From: Nitrospirota bacterium
Lineage (GTDB): Bacteria; NPL-UPA2; JAGMAN01
Assembly: GCA_030605915.1 (NCBI GenBank)
Contig: JAUWHM010000021.1
Coordinates: 1 to 12,831, forward strand
Length of the DNA: 12,831 nt
Direction: 5' to 3'
Part shown: positions 7,206 through 12,831 of the stretch, piece after piece
Layout of the letters: the number at the start of each line of letters is the position of its first letter
Numbering within the stretch: the first letter of the stretch is position 1
Program-made: the position numbers and the translations under genes
Notes under the pieces: generated by a model
Told to the model about the DNA's origin: nothing
What the model saw: only the letters and a program-made list of their open reading frames with translations
Database searches by the model: none

Positions 7206-7328
7206 TTCATTCCCTCCATTCAATGTTAGGTATTGCAAGAAAATTCCTCACTTCGTTCGTCATAACTTTTTTGCTGTATAGGAAAGGAATTTTCAGTAGT
7301 AAGGAAAGTTTTATGCTTTCCTATACTG
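7206..7328. other. Spacer with inverted repeats between xylB and the PHP-rtcA run
   Basis: This stretch holds an 11-bp inverted repeat (7276-7286 GTATAGGAAAG with 7316-7326 CTTTCCTATAC). Its loop contains a further AGGAAAG (7302-7308) that can pair with CTTTCCT (7316-7322) instead. Next to it is an ACGAACGAAGTGAGGAAT motif (minus strand, about 7246-7263), of the kind often found as dispersed intergenic repeat in bacterial genomes. No gene is seen. It may act as a processing or attenuation element between the two transcription units. Confidence 0.45.
7276..7326. repeat. 11-bp inverted repeat with competing internal hairpin
   Basis: Arms GTATAGGAAAG (7276-7286) and CTTTCCTATAC (7316-7326) are perfectly complementary with a 29-base loop. 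AGGAAAG at 7302-7308 is a second possible partner for the right arm, giving a 7-bp hairpin with a 7-base loop. Two alternative structures with a shared arm can act as a folding switch, but a degenerate repeat copy is as likely. Confidence 0.5.
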
Positions 7329-8927
7329 TCAAAAACCTTTGTTCATTCCCTCTCCACCCCCACCTTCATCCTCCCCCGTCAAGGGGGAGGAGACAGAGGA
7401 AGCAGATGGGTTTACCGAATGCTCATGAAGAGACAATTTAGTTTTCAAAATATTAACCCACTTTTCATAGACTCCTTGATAAGTTGATACTGAAGTTGTA
7501 TTAGGTTCAATAATTCTCACTGTCTTCAAGCCGACAAAAGCGTCCTCATAGTTTTTATAAATACCGGCACCGATTCCGGCTCCTCTGGCAGCACCTTGCG
7601 AGCCATCCGTATTGTAAAGTTCAAGATTAGCCCCGGTAACAGTAGCAAACGCCTCTGCGAACAATGGACTTAAAAACATATTAGCATTCCCGGCCCTGAT
7701 AGTGGTTGCCTCAATTCCCATATCACGCAATATTCCTAAACCGTAATTTAAGGCAAAAACAATTCCTTCCTGAGCAGCCCTCAGGAAATGCGACCTCTCG
7801 TGAATATTAAACTTCCATCCATAAACTGATGCAGAAATATCTTTATTCTCCAAGGTCCTTTCAGCTCCGTTACCATAAGGAAAAATTAAGAGGCCTTCTG
7901 AACCAACTGGAGCTTGTGAAGCCAGCTCATTCATCTGGGCATAAGTCATTCCCTTTTCACCGATAGTCATAAAATTGTGTTTTAGCCAACTATTTAGAAT
8001 TCCAGTTCCGTTAAGACATAATAATACTCCATATCGAGGATTACTTGATGTATGATTGACATGAACAAATGTATTAACCCTTGATTTCGAATCATAGTTT
8101 GCTTTATTACTGATTCCATAGACAACACCGGAGGTTCCGGCAGTAGCGGCTATCTCACCGGGATTCAGGACATTAAGAGATAGGGCATTATTGGGTTGGT
8201 CTCCTGCTCTATACGATATTTTCGTTCCTGACTTCAATCCCAATTCCTTAGCTGCTTTTCTTGTTACTTCTCCCTGAATAGAGAAAGTGGGGGTAACTTC
8301 CGGAATTAAATCAGGGACTATATCATAATATTGCAAGACCAATTCAGCTAATCCCTGTTTTTGGAAATCCCAGAGAATGGCTTCAGACAACCCAGATGGC
8401 GTTGTTTTAATCTCATCGGTCATCATCATGGCAATATAATCTCCAGGCAGCATTGCTTTATAGATTTTCGCATAGACCTCAGGCTCATTTTGCATAACCC
8501 ATTTTAACTTTGATGCTGTAAAATTCCCCGGAGAGTTAAGTAAATGTTCAAGGCATATTTCCTGCCCGATTTCCTTGATAGCCTTATCGCCTATACGGAC
8601 TGCCCGGCTATCGCACCAGATTATAGATGGTCTCAGGACTTCACGATTTTTATCAATTATAACAAGTCCGTGCATTTGATAAGATATGCCTATTGCCCGG
8701 ACATTACCCATATCAATTCCTGCTTTCGACTTTATCTCGGCAGTTGCGGATTTTACATTATCCCACCAAACTTGAGGATGCTGCTCAGCCCAGCCTCCTT
8801 TATCGGCAATAATCTCCAGTTCAGTCTTTGGTGATGTTGCCGAAACGATAACTTTTCCCGTTTCAGCATCCATTAACGTTGCTTTTATTGATGAACTTCC
8901 TACGTCATACCCGAGCAAAAGGGCCAT
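7329..8927 (-). CDS. xylB: FGGY-family sugar kinase, xylulokinase type
   Basis: A 532-residue carbohydrate kinase; xylulokinase phosphorylates D-xylulose to xylulose 5-phosphate, feeding the pentose phosphate pathway. The N-terminal actin-like half has the phosphate-binding loop GYDVGSSSIKATLMD (6-20), ISYQMHGLV (81-89) and IIWCDSRA (102-109). D243 in YRAGDQPNNALS is the expected catalytic base, followed by ATAGTSGVVYG (261-271). The C-terminal half has AGNANMFLSPLFAEAF and YNTDGSQGAARGAGIGAG, typical of XylB. I start at ATG 8927, with GGAGG ten bases upstream; a TTG at 8948 would add seven residues but overlaps this site. The last ~25 residues (…SSPLTGEDEGGGGEGMNKGF) are not family-like and are encoded by a hairpin repeat. 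Isomerase and transporter genes are absent, so the exact sugar (xylulose or another ketose or polyol) is inferred. Confidence 0.85.
   Translation of the reverse strand: MALLLGYDVGSSSIKATLMDAETGKVIVSATSPKTELEIIADKGGWAEQHPQVWWDNVKSATAEIKSKAGIDMGNVRAIGISYQMHGLVIIDKNREVLRPSIIWCDSRAVRIGDKAIKEIGQEICLEHLLNSPGNFTASKLKWVMQNEPEVYAKIYKAMLPGDYIAMMMTDEIKTTPSGLSEAILWDFQKQGLAELVLQYYDIVPDLIPEVTPTFSIQGEVTRKAAKELGLKSGTKISYRAGDQPNNALSLNVLNPGEIAATAGTSGVVYGISNKANYDSKSRVNTFVHVNHTSSNPRYGVLLCLNGTGILNSWLKHNFMTIGEKGMTYAQMNELASQAPVGSEGLLIFPYGNGAERTLENKDISASVYGWKFNIHERSHFLRAAQEGIVFALNYGLGILRDMGIEATTIRAGNANMFLSPLFAEAFATVTGANLELYNTDGSQGAARGAGIGAGIYKNYEDAFVGLKTVRIIEPNTTSVSTYQGVYEKWVNILKTKLSLHEHSVNPSASSVSSPLTGEDEGGGGEGMNKGF
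7369..7391. repeat. GC-rich 9-bp hairpin repeat inside the xylB 3' end
   Basis: The minus strand reads TCCTCCCCC, loop TTGAC, GGGGGAGGA: a perfect 9-bp stem. Together with the following GAAGGTGGGGGTGGAGAGGG it matches a type of dispersed repeat that, when read through, gives PLTGE-D/G-EGGGGEG peptides in many unrelated bacterial proteins. It lies within the coding frame of xylB shortly before its TGA, and without a T-run is not a standard terminator. Confidence 0.6.
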
Positions 8928-8944
8928 TTTTGAGTATCCTCCCT

Positions 8945-9019
8945 TCAAAATACATTCTTAAGCCCTTTCTCATTTCTCTTCCCACAGACAAAACATACAC
9001 CTTCATCCCGAAGTTCCAT
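8945..9019 (-). pseudogene. N-terminal stub of a PaaI-like hotdog thioesterase
   Basis: ATG at 9019, with AGGAG seven bases upstream (overlapping the stop of the preceding prepilin gene), opens a 24-codon frame: MELRDEGVCFVCGKRNEKGL, then KNVF and TGA. The CFxCGxxNxxGLK pattern at the very N-terminus is characteristic of PaaI-type hotdog thioesterases, which normally continue for about 110-130 more residues. Here the frame ends after GLK and is followed within a few bases by the ribosome binding site of xylB (GGGAGG). No other part of a thioesterase is visible in the window. Most likely a remnant left when xylB or a deletion joined this operon; a translated short leader peptide is the alternative. 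Confidence 0.55.
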
Positions 9020-9029
9020 TTCCATTCTC

Positions 9030-9446
9030 CTAATAGCTAATCTCTCGCCATGATGTTATTAAGAGAGATTTTCCTCTCCGCTGGACAGTTACCTCTATTG
9101 TCTTCTTCACCTTAGGCTTTATAGAATCAGGAAGATAACCAGTAGAAGTGATAATTTTTTCCTTTGGACTTTCATTTGATGTTGATACGGAAACACTGAA
9201 TGCCCCCTGCCCCAAGCAAGTATCTTTCTCACCATTATAGGTAGAGCGAGATTGGCTTAGTTCGGTTAAGGCCTTGTCAATTCCTGCTTCAGCCAGATTG
9301 AAAGCTATCTGGCACTGGTAGCTTCTCTTAGCTGAGGAGTGAGCCGCTAAGATATTAGAGAGAAAAGCACTTACCATCGTTCCCAGGACAGCAATAAATA
9401 TTATGGCTGTCAGAATAGCACTTCCTCGTTCGTTATGAATTTTCAT
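9030..9446 (-). CDS. PilX/GspK-like minor pilin-type protein
   Basis: 138 residues. The N-terminus NERG|SAILTAIIFIAVLGTMVSAFLSNIL has a prepilin-like Gly (residue 8) followed by a ~22-residue hydrophobic helix. Position +5 is Thr instead of Glu, as is usual for GspK/PilX-like minor pseudopilins that cap the fibre tip. The continuation YQCQIAFNLAEAGIDKALTEL matches the PilX N-terminal domain consensus of an AEAGI-containing helix. It is much shorter than GspK (about 300), so PilX-like is the better label. Two cysteines (C45 and C77) lie in the exported part. The ATG at 9446 starts seven bases after the preceding stop, with AAGG just upstream. It is the last pilus gene of the operon. Confidence 0.7.
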   Translation of the reverse strand: MKIHNERGSAILTAIIFIAVLGTMVSAFLSNILAAHSSAKRSYQCQIAFNLAEAGIDKALTELSQSRSTYNGEKDTCLGQGAFSVSVSTSNESPKEKIITSTGYLPDSIKPKVKKTIEVTVQRRGKSLLITSWREISY

Positions 9447-9453
9447 GAGTACC

Positions 9454-9981
9454 TTAACCTCTCAGGAGGACAGAGAAATTAAATGACGTTTCCTTTGCCT
9501 TCTTCAAAACTCCCTCCCCGAAAATCAATTCTACTGTCACCAATCTGGACTGAGTTAGAGATTCTTTATCACAGCTAAATTTTATCCCTTGAAGATTCAC
9601 TCCCATTGTCCGGCTGTGAGTGTTCTCAACTCCTTCTGGAACGAATACCCTTTCTATCCTGCCCTTCTCCTTATTAAAACGATATATGATATAACTGCCT
9701 TCACCAATGCTGGATTTCAGAATAAGTACATCTCTGCCCGTCACAAAATTTCCCACCGAAGGAATTATCTCCTTTGCTTGTCTTATATCCCTCTGCATAG
9801 TTGAGATAGCTAAATCGGTATAGCGCAGAGTGTGAATGTAACTATTTCCAACTTTGGCTATCCGCGAGCAGTTATAGTAGATAGAATAGATGGTGCCAAT
9901 GACGAAGCTGAGGATAGCTATATACACGAGGGCTTCTATCAGAGTGATACCCTTTCTACCTTTAAGCCACATATGTCTCAT
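9454..9981 (-). CDS. PilW/GspJ-like prepilin-type protein
   Basis: 175 residues with a class III prepilin signal: basic leader MRHMWLKGRKG then cleavage before I12, giving ITLIEALVYIAILSFVIG with the conserved Glu at +5 (E16). The membrane helix is followed by a globular part containing a 'TDLAISTMQRDIRQAKEI' helix, the pattern seen in GspJ/PilW minor pilins (D-x-L-x-I-x-x-M-x-R-D-I-R-x-A). Such proteins are cleaved and N-methylated by a prepilin peptidase and join the pilus or pseudopilus tip. The start codon ATG overlaps the stop of the upstream prepilin gene (ATGA at 9981-9978), showing translational coupling. Confidence 0.8.
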   Translation of the reverse strand: MRHMWLKGRKGITLIEALVYIAILSFVIGTIYSIYYNCSRIAKVGNSYIHTLRYTDLAISTMQRDIRQAKEIIPSVGNFVTGRDVLILKSSIGEGSYIIYRFNKEKGRIERVFVPEGVENTHSRTMGVNLQGIKFSCDKESLTQSRLVTVELIFGEGVLKKAKETSFNFSVLLRG

Positions 9982-10424
9982 CGTTTCAAGAGTCTCCTTC
10001 TGGCTACTAACGTGGTGAACTTGATCTCTCTTCTTCTGTCCTTTGTTTCCAGCCAGCTCAAGTCTATTGCAATTTTCTTCAGTTCTTTTATCTCTCGCGG
10101 GTAATCCTCGATGGTCAGTTTCGCCTCCACCTCTTTGAGCTCCCCTAAACCCTTTACCTCACCTATGAAGGGAGCCTCCTGGCGGTTGGTGAGCTGGGAG
10201 AAAGGAGTGTTTCTAATGATTTCTACTTCAGTTTGGGCCGCCGAGGTAGCTATAGCCATATTGTATATGCTTTTGATCTGGCGAAGCCCATAGTAGAAGG
10301 TGGAGAATATAGCTCCCAGGGCAATACTGGTAATGGCAATGGCGGTTATCAGTTCCATTAAGACAATGCCAGCAATTGACTGCCTATGAGATTTCACTTC
10401 GGGCACTCCCTCACTCTTAGGCAC
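9978..10424 (-). CDS. PilV/GspI-like prepilin-type protein
   Basis: 148 residues beginning with GTG at 10424, supported by GGAAGGA about nine bases upstream. An unusually long polar leader ends at G19, and the mature N-terminus IVLMELITAIAITSIALGAIF carries Glu at +5 (E24). The helix is followed by 'AATSAAQTEVEIIRNTPFSQL', as in GspI/PilV-type minor pilins (A-x-x-x-A-x-x-x-x-E). The C-terminal domain is short and rich in charged residues. A second GTG at codon 10 would shorten the leader to ten residues. The gene lies between the assembly ATPase and the GspJ-like gene, the usual place for minor pseudopilins. Confidence 0.75.
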   Translation of the reverse strand: MPKSEGVPEVKSHRQSIAGIVLMELITAIAITSIALGAIFSTFYYGLRQIKSIYNMAIATSAAQTEVEIIRNTPFSQLTNRQEAPFIGEVKGLGELKEVEAKLTIEDYPREIKELKKIAIDLSWLETKDRRREIKFTTLVARRRLLKR

Positions 10425-10445
10425 AAACCCTGTCCTTCCATTTTT

Positions 10446-11545
10446 TTATTGGAGTTCAGAAACGATTACCCGATGGAGTTCTTCAAGGGTGGTTATTCCT
10501 TCTTCCACTTTCCTTAAACCATCTTCCCTCAAACTTATCATACCGGTGCTCTTAGCTACCTTACTTAAGATGTTAGTAGGCGATTTCTTTAAAACAGCTT
10601 CTCTGAACTTATCATCTACCACTAATAATTCAGTGATGGCTGTTCTGCCCTGATAGCCGGTCTGAGAGCATTTCTGGCAGCCCCTTCCTTTAAAGAAAGA
10701 ATGGGAAGAGAGAGCCTTTAAACCAAAACTCCTAACTAAACCTTCATTCCCTTTACAAGGCTCTCTGCACTTGGGACAGATGACTCTCACTAACCGCTGA
10801 GCCAATACGCCGCTCACCGAAGAAGCTATCAGGAAGGGTTCTATCTCCATAGCAATGAGGCGGGCAAAGACACCGGTGGCTGTTCCACTATGAATAGTGC
10901 TTATCACTAAATGTCCGGTCAGCCCAGATTGAACCGCAATATTGGCTGTCTCCACATCCCTTATCTCACCCACCATAATCACATTGGGGTCCTGTCTGAG
11001 GATAGACCTTAATCCTTTAGCAAAGCTTAGACCAGCACTTAAATTAACCTGAGTCTGACTTACCGTCTTTAGATTGTATTCCACCGGGTCCTCTATGGTC
11101 ACTATATAGGATGTATCCTTCTTGACTTTGGCTATTTCCCTTAAGGCAGCATAGATTGTAGTAGTCTTCCCGCTGCTCGATGGACCGGTTAGGAGTATCG
11201 TCCCCTGAGGTCAACATCTTTTCCCTCAAATCCTTTTTCAATGTGCCCATCCTGAGGGACATCTCTCCGGTAAACGATAAGATTAGCTAAGACCTTAATG
11301 CGGGAGACCAATTTATCCTGGAGCTCTAAGGCTATCTCAGCCACATCGTGCAGGATACCATCAATACGGTAACGAATGGATATTGCTTCCTCCAACGGCT
11401 CCAGATGAACATCACTGGCCCGATGCTCAATGGCTTGATGCAACAGAAAGGAGACGAGGTCACTAATCTGAGAATCCTTCTTAGAAACAATCTCCCCTAC
11501 CCTCTTCTTCAAATCATTCAGGCTGATTGATTCTATTTTCGTCAC
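10446..11545 (-). pseudogene. GspE/PilB-type assembly ATPase, broken by internal deletion and frameshift
   Basis: The cytoplasmic ATPase that powers pilus or pseudopilus assembly. From GTG 11545 (GAGG seven bases upstream) the first frame gives the N-terminal half of the T2SSE domain (LLHQAIEHRASDVHLEP, IRYRIDGIL, RRDVPQDGHIEKGFEGKDVDLR), stopping at 11189. The second frame resumes as GTILLTGPSSSGKTTT (Walker A), TIEDPVEY (Asp box), DPNVIMVGEIRD (Walker B), GHLVISTIHS (His box) and a zinc-type C-x2-C … C-x2-C pair (CPKC, CQKC), ending at 10446. Around 11205 about 45-50 family residues normally lying between 'DLR' and 'GTILLTG' (the VSTLPT..GEK.V.R region) are missing and the frame shifts. Walker A reads GPSSSGKT instead of the usual GPTGSGKT. 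The protein also lacks the N-terminal MshEN-type domain, as some short GspE proteins do. Either a dead gene or an assembly error. Confidence 0.85.
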
Positions 11546-11554
11546 TTCTAAACC

Positions 11555-12646
11555 TCACATCAAATGAACGGCCATCAGCATTAAGGGACTGAACATCCCT
11601 ATAGCTATATAGCCAACGAATGCCCCTTCCATCAGAACAAGAACAGGCGTAGCTATAGCTACTATTCTGTTCAAAGCGCTATTCAACCTCAACTCGTAAA
11701 AATTGCCTACTTGCAATAAAGATTCTCCTAAGTTTCCTCTCCCCTCCCCCACCGTCGTCATCCAGTTGAAGGTAGCCGGAAAGGGATTCCTCCTATTTAA
11801 GAGGCTGGATAAACTTTCACCTTCCCTCACTTCCCCGGCCATTCTCTTCGCCGCTGCCTGAAAGACTCTATTCATGGGCACATCACTAATTGTCTCCAAT
11901 GCTTCATCCAGAGGAACGCCACTCTCAAGAAGCGTTCCCAGGGTTTCAGAGAACCTGATCACATTCGTCTCTCTTATCACCGTTCCTAAGATCGGGAGCT
12001 TAAGCAATAGGCTGTCAAATAAGATTCCTAACCTTCTAATCTTAGTCCCCAGGAGATGGATTATGCCAAGGCCAAGGACTATAACTATTAGTCCACAAAA
12101 GATGAGGTGACCATTTTCCGCCAACCACTGCGATGACCTCATTATACTCACAGTGGTGGTTGGTAACTCCACTTCCATTTCTGCAAACATTTCCCTGAAA
12201 GTAGGTATGACGAACTTAAGGAAAACGGAGACTACGCCAGCAATGTATAAAATGGGAATGCCAGGATAATACCAGAGCTCTCTTCCCTTTTCTCGAAACT
12301 TATCCATTCTTTGAAAATGATTCAGCAAATGTCTGAGCACCTCAGCCAAATTTCCATTTCTCTCCCCGATATCTACCATTTTAAGATAAAGTTTAGAAAA
12401 TACTCTTCGCCAGCGAGAAAGGCTTTCATAGAGGGAATTGCCCAACTCTATATCCTTAGCAATTCTCTGAATAATTCGACGGAAGCCGGTCTGCCCAATA
12501 TCATGAGCAATCATCTTCAGACTGGGAACCAGGGGCAGGTTTTCTTCTATAACTGAAATCAGTTGCTCGGTGAAGAAAAAAATGTCCTGTCGCCGTCGGC
12601 GTCTACCTACCGGCAGGAAAGAGTAAGCTGGATAAAAATGCCACAT
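11555..12646 (-). CDS. GspF/PilC-type inner-membrane platform protein
   Basis: 363 residues with two copies of the T2SSF helical domain and three membrane segments (about 128-148, 181-199 and 328-352), the standard platform protein layout. The first domain begins FFFTEQLISVIEENLPLVPSLKMIA, followed by ELGNSLYESLSRW and MVDIGERNGNLAEVL. The second is RFSETLGTLLESGVPLDEALETI, followed by MAGEVREGESLSSLL and TVGEGRGNLGESL. The platform sits in the inner membrane and couples the GspE/PilB ATPase to pilin insertion. The N-terminus is short and carries RRRRRQ before the first domain; total length is below the usual ~400. ATG at 12646 has GAGG eleven bases upstream, a little far. It follows the stop of another GspF-like gene by 24 bases and precedes the ATPase gene by nine. 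Confidence 0.85.
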   Translation of the reverse strand: MWHFYPAYSFLPVGRRRRRQDIFFFTEQLISVIEENLPLVPSLKMIAHDIGQTGFRRIIQRIAKDIELGNSLYESLSRWRRVFSKLYLKMVDIGERNGNLAEVLRHLLNHFQRMDKFREKGRELWYYPGIPILYIAGVVSVFLKFVIPTFREMFAEMEVELPTTTVSIMRSSQWLAENGHLIFCGLIVIVLGLGIIHLLGTKIRRLGILFDSLLLKLPILGTVIRETNVIRFSETLGTLLESGVPLDEALETISDVPMNRVFQAAAKRMAGEVREGESLSSLLNRRNPFPATFNWMTTVGEGRGNLGESLLQVGNFYELRLNSALNRIVAIATPVLVLMEGAFVGYIAIGMFSPLMLMAVHLM

Positions 12647-12670
12647 ATTGTTTTCTTCCTCACATTGATT

Positions 12671-12831
12671 TCATCCAGTCATCTGCATTGCCATCTGGAT
12701 CAGGGGCAGAAATAAGGCTATGATGACGGAACCAACTATTAGTCCAATGATTATAATGCAGATGGGAACCAGAGCAATCTCTATCCTCCTCAAAATCCTT
12801 TCTATCTGCTCACTGTGAAAGCCTGCCAATT
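12671..12831 (-). CDS. C-terminal end of a second GspF/PilC-type protein (5' part outside window)
   Basis: The minus strand is open from the right edge (first full codon at 12829) to TGA at 12673-12671, giving 52 residues. They contain EQIERILRRIEIALVPICII and then a long hydrophobic helix ending in ALFLPLIQMAMQMTG. This is the pattern of the final membrane helix of GspF/PilC proteins (…EP.lI...G.iVG.iviAlflPlfqm). Two GspF-like genes therefore stand in tandem, this one being upstream. Confidence 0.7.
   Translation of the reverse strand, partial: LAGFHSEQIERILRRIEIALVPICIIIIGLIVGSVIIALFLPLIQMAMQMTG

Noticed and set aside
7369..7391. Intrinsic terminator of xylB
   Set aside because: The hairpin lies before the xylB stop codon and has no T-run after it; it fits a dispersed repeat better.
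11044..11262. Minus-strand frame of 72 codons across the ATPase junction
   Set aside because: It is the third frame of the broken ATPase gene; the recognisable Walker A peptide lies in another frame and this one has no family resemblance.
1..12831. CRISPR array, tRNA, rRNA or insertion sequence
   Set aside because: No regularly spaced repeats, cloverleaf-like segment, rRNA-like stretch or transposase frame was seen on either strand.

Overview
The window is a stretch of a bacterial chromosome read almost entirely from the minus strand. Moderate GC, dense co-directional genes, overlapping start/stop codons and type II secretion / type IV pilus genes point to a bacterium with an outer-membrane-type secretion or pilus system. 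The mix with rtcA and a DNA-repair-type radical SAM protein fits an uncultured environmental lineage. No rRNA, tRNA or marker gene is present, so I assign no phylum.

Layout from right to left, which is the direction of transcription. (1) Bases 12831-9030: a pseudopilus/pilus assembly operon. It holds the C-terminal end of one GspF-type platform protein, a second complete GspF-type protein, a GspE/PilB-type assembly ATPase that is visibly broken, and three prepilin-like proteins resembling PilV/GspI, PilW/GspJ and PilX/GspK. (2) Bases 9019-7329: a 24-codon N-terminal stub of a PaaI-like hotdog thioesterase, then a FGGY sugar kinase (xylulokinase type). The kinase C-terminus runs into a G-rich hairpin repeat. 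(3) Bases 7328-7206: a short spacer with inverted repeats. (4) Bases 7205-3591: a tight four-gene run of PHP-domain phosphoesterase, RtcA (RNA 3'-phosphate cyclase), radical SAM protein with a helix-hairpin-helix C-terminus, and DUF72 protein. PHP and rtcA overlap by ATGA. (5) Bases 3590-3176: a non-coding gap with a triple direct repeat, a candidate promoter and traces of degraded coding sequence. (6) Bases 3175-1: a B12-binding-type radical SAM enzyme, a stretch of ambiguous short frames, a one-TM unknown protein, a DUF3147/GlpM-like membrane protein and a possible membrane protein running off the left edge.

How the genes may work together: the right-hand operon would build a pilus or type II-like secretion pseudopilus, but it would need another ATPase if the lesion in the GspE gene is real. 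The PHP-rtcA-radical SAM-DUF72 run looks like a nucleic-acid end-processing or repair module. That is an inference from family properties and gene order, and it is the best candidate here for an undescribed functional association.
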